Below, in pieces: positions 1 through 7,234 of a stretch of 31,766 nucleotides of DNA. A model generated the notes under the pieces. It was not told the DNA's origin and did no database searches. It worked only from the letters and a program-made list of their open reading frames with translations. The translations under genes and the position numbers were made by a program. How positions within the stretch are numbered: position 1 is the first letter of the stretch; every line of letters begins with the position of its first letter. Source of the DNA: Syntrophomonas sp. (GTDB lineage: Bacteria; Bacillota; Syntrophomonadia; Syntrophomonadales; Syntrophomonadaceae); the NCBI GenBank assembly GCA_028709355.1, contig JAQVXF010000001.1, forward strand, positions 1 through 31,766. The letters run 5' to 3'.

Positions 1-1
1 A

Positions 2-292
<291 letters not shown>

Positions 293-330
293 CCTGACAC
301 GGTTGTTGGAATAATGTTAGTATTATGCTA

Positions 331-358
331 AAGAGACCACCCATCTGGGTGGTCTCTT
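331..358 (+). terminator. Perfect 12-bp hairpin between the LPXTG gene and the sortase gene
   Basis: The arms AAGAGACCACCC and GGGTGGTCTCTT flank the loop ATCT, a perfect inverted repeat just after the LPXTG stop codon. The tail (TTGCTCT) is only moderately T-rich, so termination may be partial and let some transcripts reach the sortase. It lies upstream of the preferred sortase start at 382, which argues against the longer reading frame that begins at 325. Confidence 0.55.
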
Positions 359-381
359 GCTCTAGGAAACGAGGTTGCCGG

Positions 382-990
382 ATGCGCAGGACATTGAGCT
401 GGGTATTGATAGCAGCGGGGGTATTACTCATCTTGAGCCCCTTCATGAAAAACACCTACAGCATATATATGCAGCGGCAATTGCTGGAAAACGCCATGCA
501 GGCGCCGCAATCTCAAGAGGTAATCCCGCAAGAGCAGAGCTTGCCAACTACGACAGCAGGGGAGGCGGCCAAAGAACCGGCGGTGCAATCCAAATCAGCT
601 GTAAAGGCAGTCATGGTATTAAGCATCCCCAAGTTGAATCTCAGAACGGCCGTGGTTAAGGGGGTAACCTCCCGTGACCTCAGCATGGGTCCTGGGTTAT
701 ATCCGCAGAGCAATATGCCCGGGGAAGAAGGCAATGTGTCCATAGCCGGCCATCGCAACGTATTCGGCTCCTGGTTCCGCCACTTAAATAGATTGGTGCC
801 CGGGGACGACATCGCTATTACCTACCAGGGAACAACATATAATTATGCGGTGGAAAAGGTCTTTATCGTAGCCGAAAACGATTGGTCGGTGGTAGCACCC
901 ACTGCCTATAGAGCGCTCACCCTGACTACCTGTGATCCTCCCGGAAATGTCACCCAAAGACTGATTGTGCGCGCCCGTCAAATCGACTGA
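382..990 (+). CDS. Sortase, class D/E-like transpeptidase
   Basis: A 202-residue membrane-anchored cysteine transpeptidase that attaches LPXTG proteins to the cell wall. An N-terminal membrane segment (about residues 5-21) is followed by a polar Gln/Pro/Thr-rich linker and the sortase beta-barrel. The catalytic triad is visible: His124 in IAGHRN, Cys184 in LTLTTCDPPG and Arg193 in QRLIVRA. The TLTTC form is typical of class D/E sortases. I chose ATG 382 because ACGAGG lies 6-7 bases upstream and the MRRTLSWVLI start gives a normal signal anchor. The in-frame ATG at 325 would force translation through a terminator-like hairpin. The adjacent LPQTG protein at the left edge is its likely substrate. 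The subclass is less certain than the family. Confidence 0.88.
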   Translation: MRRTLSWVLIAAGVLLILSPFMKNTYSIYMQRQLLENAMQAPQSQEVIPQEQSLPTTTAGEAAKEPAVQSKSAVKAVMVLSIPKLNLRTAVVKGVTSRDLSMGPGLYPQSNMPGEEGNVSIAGHRNVFGSWFRHLNRLVPGDDIAITYQGTTYNYAVEKVFIVAENDWSVVAPTAYRALTLTTCDPPGNVTQRLIVRARQID

Positions 991-1069
991 GGCCAAACTG
1001 ATCAGGTCAGGATTGGGAAACTGCTTCGAGCAAAGCTCCCAAGTAACTAACCAGCCCCGATAAACCAGG

Positions 1070-1101
1070 AAAAGCAGTGCCGCCGGCGCTGCTTTTCTTA
1101 T
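1070..1101 (+). terminator. Rho-independent terminator after the sortase gene
   Basis: AAAAGCAG and CTGCTTTT flank a GC-rich centre (TGCCGCCGGCG), and the run continues as TTTTCTTA on the plus strand. It sits about 80 bases after the sortase stop and just before the convergent CAP-protein gene ends at 1142. Confidence 0.65.
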
Positions 1102-1141
1102 GTAGGCTATATAGGAATAGAAAGAAGGAAATGGAAGCGGC

Positions 1142-1909
1142 TTAATTGGTAAACCATTGGGTCACGAAGAGATCGCTGCCCTTCTGATAGAAACCTAAAC
1201 CTATTTTGGTGAATGCCGGATTGAGAATATTGGCCCGATGCCCGTTGGAATTCATGAAAGCATTATGAGCCGCCACTACGCTGCTGTTACGGGCGATATT
1301 TTCGGCAGCGGTGCGATAGCTGATTCCAAAACTCTTCATCATTTCGAAAGGACTGCCATAAGTCGGGGAGGTGTGACTAAAATAACCGTTCACCGCCATG
1401 TCCTGGGATTTGAGATAGGCCCCGTCACAAAGCCGGTTGTCCAGAACCAAAGGGGCTAAATTAGCCTGAGCCCGGGCCGCATTGATATAGCCCAGCATCT
1501 CCTGCTGTTGAGCGCTAGCTTGGGTAGGCGCCGGGGCTGTTACCACCGGGACTCGGGTTTTGGGAGTCGGTTTTACCGGGGCGGCCTGTTTGGTCTTGGG
1601 TGGACTAGTGGCAGCCTGGGTTTGCACCTGCACATCCGGTAGGCTGTTGGGGAAAATTTCAACAGCAGGAGCCGCTGGCGCGGGGGTTGGGCAGGGAGAT
1701 GATATCTTGCCCTTGGACTGGAGGGTACTCTCGTTTTCCCCCACCGGCTGAGCCAGGTCTGCCCCGGCCTGCGATAGCCGAGTGGTGTCATCGTTGTGCA
1801 GCGTGGTGACCGCAGCTTGTCCGCCTGCACTTCCAGCCGGTTCGACTTGGATGAGGGTCATCATACTGAGCAACATTATAATGGATGTAACCAGGATTTT
1901 CTTCTTCAT
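1142..1909 (-). CDS. Secreted CAP-domain protein (YkwD/SCP-like)
   Basis: A 255-residue extracellular protein. It has a Lys-rich N-terminus and hydrophobic signal peptide (about residues 1-30), then a long low-complexity linker rich in Pro, Thr, Lys and Gln (about 60-130), and a C-terminal CAP domain. CAP hallmarks visible are YFSHTSPTYG, the AENIA motif, SNGHRANILNPAFTKIG and the closing FVTQWF. In bacteria these YkwD-type proteins are secreted or wall-associated; their biochemical role is unsettled. The start is ATG 1909, with GGAGG 10 bases upstream. The longer in-frame ORF reaching 2035 overlaps the upstream gene and lacks a signal peptide. The gap to the upstream transglutaminase-like gene is only 43 bases, so the two probably share a transcript and riboswitch control. 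Confidence 0.9.
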   Translation of the reverse strand: MKKKILVTSIIMLLSMMTLIQVEPAGSAGGQAAVTTLHNDDTTRLSQAGADLAQPVGENESTLQSKGKISSPCPTPAPAAPAVEIFPNSLPDVQVQTQAATSPPKTKQAAPVKPTPKTRVPVVTAPAPTQASAQQQEMLGYINAARAQANLAPLVLDNRLCDGAYLKSQDMAVNGYFSHTSPTYGSPFEMMKSFGISYRTAAENIARNSSVVAAHNAFMNSNGHRANILNPAFTKIGLGFYQKGSDLFVTQWFTN

Positions 1910-1952
1910 TGACCAACCACCTCCATAAAAAATCAACCTGAGATTCTTATAG

Positions 1953-2942
1953 CTAATATCCCCGGGCCACCTTGTCCTGGAATTTGATCGACAGTCGCCC
2001 GCCTCGATATTTACCCGTAACCTTGTTATCACCATAGTTCTCGGCTACATAACACCCCGCCGGGAGTTTGCCGAATACCTGGCGGTCTCCCGCGGATAGG
2101 GTGGGGTCGACCGGGATCCAGCCCTTGCCATCCAGGTAAAACTCCGCCCACTGATGTCTGCGCCCGGCCAAATTGATCGCTTGCGAACCTTGGGCCAACT
2201 CATCCTGGTCATTAGCGTATCCATTCACAATCCGAGCCGGGATGCCAGAAGCCCGGCAAACCGCTACGAAAAGAGAGGCATATTCTTCACAGCATCCGCT
2301 TCCGGTCTGTAATCCCGCCAGGGCGCCCTGGTTAGCGGCGGGTGAGTCCAGGTCGTAGGTAAGCGTGCGGCGGGTGAAAGCAAATGCTTCCTGGGCTATG
2401 CTGAGATCATCACCGCAGCCGTCAGGAGCGACCTGGGACGCTGCCGCCCGGATGCTGGGATGAGTCGATTCTATCTTGGTGCCCGGCGCCAGGTAGAGGT
2501 TGGGATCACCCAGTTCCGATCCTCTGCCATCCTGAATCCAGTTGGTGCCACATACCTTGACCGTGTATTTTTGCACCAGTACGGTTTCAGCTCCGGGAGG
2601 CAGGTCTGCCACGCTGAACACTCCAATACGGTTGCCATTATCCAATTGCCTGATCTCCAGCGGCTCCTGAGAAAACTCTTCCTTGACGACCTCCTGGTAA
2701 GGGGAATCCAGATCGGCCATCAATGGCACCTCCAACCGGACCTTGGTGGCTGCTTCGGAGCCGGTGTTTTCAATGAGCAGCTCGTTCTCTAAAATGTAAT
2801 ATTCGGCGCTGGATGCCTGGTCGGCCCAGTTCTTCTGCGCTGTCAGGCGGGGATGATAATCAGCCACCGCCGGCGGAGCTTGACTGATAAATAGCGAAAA
2901 TATCAGCAAGATGGATAATCCCAGGCTTTTTCTGCTGGCCAT
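1953..2942 (-). CDS. Secreted transglutaminase-like (cysteine protease fold) protein
   Basis: A 329-residue protein with a signal peptide (residues 1-27, probable cleavage near AVA-DY). A beta-rich region that recalls the domain in front of other bacterial transglutaminase cores follows, then a transglutaminase-like core. The triad is complete: Cys218 in GSGCCEEYASLF, His263 in RRHQWAEFYL and Asp279 in GWIPVDPT. Bacterial members of this superfamily cleave or cross-link peptide bonds at the cell surface; the substrate here is unknown. Start ATG 2942 has an AAGGGGT Shine-Dalgarno. It is the first gene of a two-gene operon with the CAP protein, and its 5' leader carries two c-di-GMP-I riboswitches, which ties its expression to the second messenger that usually governs the switch between motile and sessile life. 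Confidence 0.88.
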   Translation of the reverse strand: MASRKSLGLSILLIFSLFISQAPPAVADYHPRLTAQKNWADQASSAEYYILENELLIENTGSEAATKVRLEVPLMADLDSPYQEVVKEEFSQEPLEIRQLDNGNRIGVFSVADLPPGAETVLVQKYTVKVCGTNWIQDGRGSELGDPNLYLAPGTKIESTHPSIRAAASQVAPDGCGDDLSIAQEAFAFTRRTLTYDLDSPAANQGALAGLQTGSGCCEEYASLFVAVCRASGIPARIVNGYANDQDELAQGSQAINLAGRRHQWAEFYLDGKGWIPVDPTLSAGDRQVFGKLPAGCYVAENYGDNKVTGKYRGGRLSIKFQDKVARGY

Positions 2943-2980
2943 CAGGCCTTAACCCCTTTCGTGATAGGACGGCCCGCAAG

Positions 2981-3023
2981 AAAAAAGGCAGGTACTAAAT
3001 CCTCCTTCGGTAACCCGGCTGCC
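2981..3023 (-). terminator. Candidate terminator overlapping the 3' side of the gene-proximal riboswitch
   Basis: On the minus strand the 3' strand of the proximal aptamer (GGCAGCCGGGTTAC) can pair with GTACCTGCC (GGCAG/CTGCC plus GGT-AC/GTACC with a bulge), directly followed by TTTTTT at 2986-2981. Because the stem uses bases of the aptamer, aptamer folding and terminator folding should exclude each other. The bulges make the fold less certain than the upstream terminator. Confidence 0.55.
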
Positions 3024-3086
3024 CTAGACGTTATGTCCTTAGACCCGTGGCTTTGCGTCCCCGCCTTTCGGCGGGTTTGCCTTTGT
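3009..3086 (-). ncRNA. c-di-GMP-I (GEMM) riboswitch, gene-proximal copy
   Basis: The minus strand reads AAAGGCAAACC, a CCCGCC-GAAA-GGCGGG hairpin, GGGACGCAAAGCC, CGGGTCTAAGG and finally GGCAGCCGGGTT. These blocks in this order match the GEMM consensus, including the GNRA tetraloop, the tetraloop-receptor segment (TCTAAGG) and the conserved GACGCAAAGCC core. It is the second of two tandem copies in the leader of the transglutaminase-CAP operon, ending about 67 bases before the start codon. Confidence 0.93.
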
Positions 3087-3130
3087 CGGTGAGGGGCTTT
3101 TAGCCCCGCCGTCCTGATTCTGATTATTCA

Positions 3131-3171
3131 ATTAAAAACTAAAAACCTGCTCAGCGGGTTGCTGGCAGGTT
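3131..3171 (-). terminator. Intrinsic terminator between the two riboswitches
   Basis: On the minus strand AACCTGCCAG pairs with CTGAGCAGGTT (one bulged A) and is followed by TTTTTAGTTTTT. The loop contains CAACCCG. The segment GCAACCCGC (3162-3154) is complementary to GCCGGGTTGC in the 3' strand of the upstream aptamer (3204-3195), offering a 9-bp antiterminator with one bulge. Confidence 0.8.
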
Positions 3172-3189
3172 CATTATCCTTCATTCTGC

Positions 3190-3272
3190 TCCCGGCAACC
3201 CGGCTGCCTTAGACATCGCTGTCCTTAGACCCGTAGCTTTGCGTCCCCGCCTTTCGGCGGGTTTGCCTTTAT
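3190..3272 (-). ncRNA. c-di-GMP-I (GEMM) riboswitch, distal copy
   Basis: The same ordered blocks as the proximal copy are present: AAAGGCAAACC, CCCGCC-GAAA-GGCGGG, GGGACGCAAAGC, ACGGGTCTAAGG and AAGGCAGCCGGGTTGCC. The P2 hairpin is identical to the other copy, while the second stem (GGACAGCGATGTC here versus GGACATAACGTC) has diverged with pairing kept. This shows selection on structure. It is the first structured element of the leader. I found no confident promoter in the roughly 220 bases upstream of it. Confidence 0.93.
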
Positions 3273-3496
3273 TCAAGATGTTACTCTTTAATACTAAAAC
3301 ACACATCAATAGAAATGTACAGTGCTTACTAATAAATACGAAATCAGCTGGTCATTTTCATGGGGGCCACTTCATGTAAAGGCAAATAAAATCTGCTTCC
3401 CGATCCAGCCGCCCAAAGACGAGGCGCCCGAAATAGTCTTGGCAATTAGTGGATACAGCGCTTAGCCCGGCACCATCATGATCGAATGTGACCCGA

Positions 3497-4324
3497 TTAA
3501 ATAGTTTTCTTGCGCTGCGCCAGGATTCTAAGGTTGTCGAAGAGTTCAGCAGTGGTTATCATCCCAACCCCTCCCGGCACCGCACTGGCATAACCAGCCT
3601 TGGCGCACGCCGCCGGGTGCACATCCCCGGTGATCTTGCCGGAAGCGTCAAAGTTGATGCCGGCATCGATTATGACCACACCTTCCTTGACCATGTCGGC
3701 GGTGATGTAATGGGATTTGCCCAGAGCGGCTATTATTATGTCCGCTGCCCCGGTCTCTGCAGCCAGGTCACGGGTATGGGTGTGACAGACGGTGACCGTA
3801 CCGTTCTCGGCTATGGCCATCACCGCTACCGGCCCCCCGAGTATGCTGCTGCGTCCTACCACCGTCACCTTTTGGCCATCGATATTGAGATTGTGATCCT
3901 TGAGCATGCGTATCACTGCTTTCGGGGTGGTGGGACGAATACCTGGCTCCTTGGTCAACAACCGCCCTAGATTATAAGGATGGACCCCCTCCACATCTTT
4001 GCCATAATCCATAGCCGCTACCACCAGATCCGAATTGATGTGCTCCGGCAAAGGCTTCTGGATCATGATTCCGGTGACCTCCGGATCGCGATTCAGAGCC
4101 TCGATCTCACCTATCATGGCTTCTTCGCTGATATCGGCCGGCAGGTGCATGATACGCAGCTCACATTCGATATCGCGGGCAAATCGCTGGGCCCCATTTA
4201 CGTAAGCGGTTGATGGTCCTTCCTCCCCTACCTGGACGATGGTCATAACCATCCCTCCTTGAGCCGCAGCTACCCGCAACTCCAATTTCATCTTATCCCT
4301 GATGTCCTTACCGTAAATCATCAT
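3497..4324 (-). CDS. folD: FolD-family methylenetetrahydrofolate dehydrogenase/cyclohydrolase with altered active site
   Basis: A 275-residue protein with the FolD layout: an N-terminal folate domain, GKDVEGVHPYNLGRLL (109-124), a Rossmann segment VVGRSSILGGP and the closing VPGGVGMITTAEL. The family oxidises 5,10-methylene-THF with NAD(P) and hydrolyses methenyl-THF to 10-formyl-THF, linking one-carbon pools. Aligned by eye to E. coli FolD, Tyr50 (here Tyr41) and Gln98 (Gln89) are kept. Lys54 is replaced by Ala45, Asp121 by Glu112, and the residue after the Gln is Lys90 instead of Leu. The usual PCTP motif reads PTTP. Family membership is firm, but the activity may be dehydrogenase only. Start ATG 4324 has AGGGGG 9 bases upstream. 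It is last in the CoA-transferase-rnhB-yraN-folD run. Confidence 0.88.
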   Translation of the reverse strand: MMIYGKDIRDKMKLELRVAAAQGGMVMTIVQVGEEGPSTAYVNGAQRFARDIECELRIMHLPADISEEAMIGEIEALNRDPEVTGIMIQKPLPEHINSDLVVAAMDYGKDVEGVHPYNLGRLLTKEPGIRPTTPKAVIRMLKDHNLNIDGQKVTVVGRSSILGGPVAVMAIAENGTVTVCHTHTRDLAAETGAADIIIAALGKSHYITADMVKEGVVIIDAGINFDASGKITGDVHPAACAKAGYASAVPGGVGMITTAELFDNLRILAQRKKTI

Positions 4325-4389
4325 TAGTTTTAGCCCCCTAGTTAATATCTATAATCGCAGACTCACTGCGGAAAACGTGCCTGTTGAGA

Positions 4390-4737
4390 CTAGAAAGCCC
4401 CCTCCAAATGGTTGATCCTGGGCACCCCGTCTTCCACCAAGATACCGATCACATCAAACCTCAATTCACGGTAAGGATGGGGAAAAGCTGCCAGGTACTC
4501 CAGAGCCACTTTGCGGATGTGTCCCTTTTTGGTCCAGGTGACAGCCTCTTCCGGGAAACCAAAATGGGTGTTGGTTCGGGTCTTAACCTCTACAAATATG
4601 ACTGCTCCGGCTCGATTGCAGATAATATCTATCTCGCCGTTACGGCTGCGGAAGTTCCTGCACAGGATCTGATAACCGCTTTCTTTCAGATACTGGGCCG
4701 CCATTTCCTCGCCCCGGCGCCCGATTTCCTTTTTCAT
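4390..4737 (-). CDS. YraN/UPF0102 family nuclease-fold protein
   Basis: A small 115-residue protein. It starts with KKEIGRRGEEMAAQYL, followed by the restriction-endonuclease-like core: NGEIDII (Asp of the D-ExK motif) and FVEVKTR (Glu-x-Lys). Length and motif order match the UPF0102 family, usually found beside rnhB as here. The family keeps a nuclease-like active site but has no settled cellular role; a part in DNA recombination or repair is often assumed. Start ATG 4737 has AGGAG 6 bases upstream. It lies 60 bases downstream of rnhB and 65 bases upstream of folD. Confidence 0.9.
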   Translation of the reverse strand: MKKEIGRRGEEMAAQYLKESGYQILCRNFRSRNGEIDIICNRAGAVIFVEVKTRTNTHFGFPEEAVTWTKKGHIRKVALEYLAAFPHPYRELRFDVIGILVEDGVPRINHLEGAF

Positions 4738-4797
4738 GCTCCGCTCCTATCCGCCATCCGACTTGCTCTGGGCCATTAAGAAATCCTGGCCATAACT

Positions 4798-5484
4798 CTA
4801 TGCGTCAAATAGAACTGGTTGGAACCAGTCGGGTCTGGTTACCATGCTCCTGACCGGTTCAAAACTATTACGATGAATGGTGCAGGGTCCCAGTCGCTCC
4901 AAAGCCAAACAGTGAGCCCGGGTGGCATAACCTTTATGTTGGGCAAAGCCGTAACCGGGAAACATACCGTCGTAGGACTCCATCACCGCATCTCGCTCCA
5001 CCTTGGCCAGTATCGAGGCGCAGGCAATGGAGATACTGAGGCTGTCCCCCTTTATTATTGGGTACTGCCGGATCTCAAGGTTGGGCAGCTGCACTGCATC
5101 GATGAGCAGCATATCTGGACGGGGAACCAGCTCTTCTATACAAGTCCTCATCGCTGCGCGGGTGCATTGCAGTATATTCTGGCAATCGATCTGCCGCGCC
5201 GATACCGCCGTAACTGACCACCCTAGCGCGCCCTTCTTAATCTCCAGCGCCATCTCCCGGCGGCGTGATGGACTCACCAGTTTGGAGTCGTTCACTCCAG
5301 GCAGGAAGAAGTTGCGCGGTAGAATGACCGCCGCCGCCACGACCGGTCCAGCGATAGGCCCACGACCCACCTCGTCCAGTCCGGCTATGGAGCGGAAACC
5401 TTCCCGGTAGGCGCGGTTCTCATACCTTTTCAGCTTCCGATGCCGTTGCTGTTCCAGGCTCAAGTCATCTTGATTGGCGGCCAT
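4798..5484 (-). CDS. rnhB: Ribonuclease HII
   Basis: A 228-residue enzyme that nicks RNA-DNA hybrids and removes ribonucleotides misincorporated into DNA. The acidic metal site is visible: Asp37-Glu38 in AGLDEVGRGPIAGP, Asp129 in LLIDAV and Asp164 in AKVERD. KGDSLSISIACASILAK and YGFAQHKGY are further RNase HII signatures. An N-terminal extension of about 30 residues precedes the core, as is common in Firmicutes. ATG 5484 starts directly after the TAG of the CoA-transferase gene with no intervening base and little Shine-Dalgarno, so translation is probably coupled to the upstream gene. Confidence 0.96.
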   Translation of the reverse strand: MAANQDDLSLEQQRHRKLKRYENRAYREGFRSIAGLDEVGRGPIAGPVVAAAVILPRNFFLPGVNDSKLVSPSRRREMALEIKKGALGWSVTAVSARQIDCQNILQCTRAAMRTCIEELVPRPDMLLIDAVQLPNLEIRQYPIIKGDSLSISIACASILAKVERDAVMESYDGMFPGYGFAQHKGYATRAHCLALERLGPCTIHRNSFEPVRSMVTRPDWFQPVLFDA

Positions 5485-6819
5485 CTACTTATTGCTCCGC
5501 CGCCAAATGCCCATCCGGGCGGCATCACTTATCAAATCTTCACGATAATCAGGATGAGCCAGGCCGATCAGAGCTTCCGCTCTCTGCCAGGTACTCATGC
5601 CTTTCAGGTTGGCCTTGCCGAATTCGGTTACCACCAAATGGGTAAGCGTCCGGTGGCCAGTAGTTATGGTGCCGGCAGACAGGGTGGGGACCACCCGTGA
5701 TTTTCTTTGCTGAGAGCGGCCATAGGTGGAAGCAAGACACACTATGCTTTTGCCGCCCTTAGACCAGTAGGCACCGATTACAAAACCCAGATAGCCTCCG
5801 GTGCCGCTGATCTGTTTTAGACCATTGGACTCTGCACTTACCTGGCCGAAAAGATCGATTTCGACGGCGTTATTGATGGAAATGAAATTATCCAGACGGG
5901 CTATTATGCGGGGATCATTGCTGTAATCTATGGTAGTTGCCATCAAATCAGGGTTTTCATGCACAAAATCATAAAGTTGACGGGAACCGAGCACATAGGA
6001 GTACACCTGCCGTCCCCGGTCGATAGTCTTATTACTGCCATTGATCCTGCCTCGTTTGGATATATCCATGAAAGCATTGATATAGGTCTCGGTGTGCACC
6101 CCCAGGTCCGTCAGATCCGACTCAGCGATAAGACTCCCTACCGCATTGGGCATGCGCCCTATGCCTAGCTGCAAACAGGCTCCATCTGGTATCTCGGCCA
6201 CGATTAGATCGGCCACCTGGCGGTCGATGTCATCGGGTGGATCCGCGATAATCTCGGCAACATTTCCATGGGATCCCTCGATCACATAGTCGACCTGGGA
6301 TATATGTAAATCCACATCGCTGCTGCCCTTAGTCCGGGGCATATTACGATTTACTTCGACAATCCTGATCGCTGCCTGGGCAAAAACCGCCGCTTGGTAG
6401 GCAGGTGAAGTGCCGAAACTGAAATTGCCATCCCTATCCATAGGCGCCACCTGGCAGACTGCCACCGATACCGGGTCCAAGTTTTCGCCGTAGTAGCGAG
6501 GCAACTCAAAAAAACTCATAGGGGAGTGAAAGCCACAACCCATCTCCATGATTTTGCGATCAATGGCAGTGAAATGCCAGGAATTCCAGCAAAAGTGTGC
6601 CCCGGGATTCTCGATCTGAAAGATCGTTGGCATCCAGAGCGTGAAGGCCCCTCGGACTTTTACCTCCCGCAAATCCTGGGCCCGTGCCGCCAAAGCCTGG
6701 TCAAAAGCGACCGGATGAGAAGCGCCCACCCCATAATCGATCCAATCCCCAGACTTTACCTGACCGGCCGCAGTTCTGGCCGATGTCAATTTGCGCTGGT
6801 ACAATTCCCCTGGGCTCAT
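5485..6819 (-). CDS. Acyl-CoA:acetate CoA-transferase (butyryl-CoA/4-hydroxybutyrate CoA-transferase type)
   Basis: A 444-residue cytoplasmic enzyme of the acetyl-CoA hydrolase/transferase family, which moves CoA between acetate and another short acyl group through a glutamyl-CoA intermediate. The start (MSPGELYQRKLTSA), SGDWIDYG, EVNRNMPRT, GACLQLGIG and the catalytic Glu244 in LGVHTETYINAF all fit the butyryl-CoA:acetate branch. The glycine-rich motif is SGTGGYLGFVIGAYWSKGG, where relatives usually have Gln and Asp (GGQxDF). GIGRMPNAVG also has Arg for the common Gly, so substrate range may differ. I chose ATG 6819 because GAGGAGG lies 7 bases upstream; the ORF extending to 7056 adds 79 non-family residues. 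In a syntrophic or butyrate-forming anaerobe it would activate or release butyrate, which is inferred. Confidence 0.88.
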   Translation of the reverse strand: MSPGELYQRKLTSARTAAGQVKSGDWIDYGVGASHPVAFDQALAARAQDLREVKVRGAFTLWMPTIFQIENPGAHFCWNSWHFTAIDRKIMEMGCGFHSPMSFFELPRYYGENLDPVSVAVCQVAPMDRDGNFSFGTSPAYQAAVFAQAAIRIVEVNRNMPRTKGSSDVDLHISQVDYVIEGSHGNVAEIIADPPDDIDRQVADLIVAEIPDGACLQLGIGRMPNAVGSLIAESDLTDLGVHTETYINAFMDISKRGRINGSNKTIDRGRQVYSYVLGSRQLYDFVHENPDLMATTIDYSNDPRIIARLDNFISINNAVEIDLFGQVSAESNGLKQISGTGGYLGFVIGAYWSKGGKSIVCLASTYGRSQQRKSRVVPTLSAGTITTGHRTLTHLVVTEFGKANLKGMSTWQRAEALIGLAHPDYREDLISDAARMGIWRRSNK

Positions 6820-6855
6820 TACCCAACCTCCTCGAATGTGTGAGACACATTTCAT

Positions 6856-6885
6856 ATTATATCCAACCGCCGGAGTGATTGCCAC
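6856..6885 (-). promoter_or_regulatory. Probable sigma-A promoter of the CoA-transferase gene
   Basis: On the minus strand a perfect TATAAT (6861-6856) lies 18 bases after GTGGCA (6885-6880, 4 of 6 matches to TTGACA) and about 37 bases before the start codon. It is the best candidate in the 415-base gap between rbgA and this gene. Confidence 0.5.
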
Positions 6886-7133
6886 CAATAACCAACCCCC
6901 TGGACTTTGGCTAATCGCTTGGTGTACCGAATCTCGCTCAAATAATATTTGTCGGTAATCATTGGAGCCCGGGAAACCAAAAAAGGTGGGGTTTGGCGGT
7001 GGTTGCCAGCAGACGGGTAAGGCCGACAGATCCTCAAAATCCTGGGGCTCACGCATGTATTCTGGTCACCCGGTATGAATCAAATGGTGAGTGGCCGCCC
7101 ATGGATGCCCAGGCAGGGGTCGAACCGAAGATA

Positions 7134-7177
7134 AGCAGGCTTTGGCCAAGGTCAATAGCTGACCGGTCAAACCTGCT
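7134..7177. other. Nested stem-loop in the rbgA/CoA-transferase gap
   Basis: AGCAGG(C)TTTG pairs with CAAACCTGCT, and inside it GGTCA pairs with TGACC around the loop ATAGC. There is no T-run on either strand, so it is not a standard terminator. The 6820-7234 gap otherwise holds the CoA-transferase promoter and no convincing ORF. Confidence 0.5.
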
Positions 7178-7234
7178 GCCGATTCGGTATTTTATGGCAC
7201 CTCGGGGTGATAAGTGAAACTCCAGGCCTTGGCA

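Noticed and set aside
3001..3272. A pair of direct repeats about 180 bases apart that could be mobile-element or CRISPR-like repeats
   Set aside because: Both copies match the c-di-GMP-I riboswitch blocks in order, and differences keep base pairing, so they are RNA elements. No other CRISPR-like spacing exists in the window.
3273..3496. Promoter for the riboswitch-controlled operon (for example TGTACA with TAGTAT)
   Set aside because: The best pairs have poor hexamers or a 19-base spacer. A promoter must exist, but I cannot place it with confidence, and no gene was seen in this stretch.
6822..7056. 79-residue N-terminal extension of the CoA-transferase ORF
   Set aside because: A strong Shine-Dalgarno precedes ATG 6819, where family proteins start, and a TATAAT promoter lies inside the extension.
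7110..7200. tRNA-like stretch on the minus strand (CGGTTCGACCCC resembling a T-loop)
   Set aside because: The bases flanking the loop do not form a T-stem, and no acceptor, D or anticodon arms fit.
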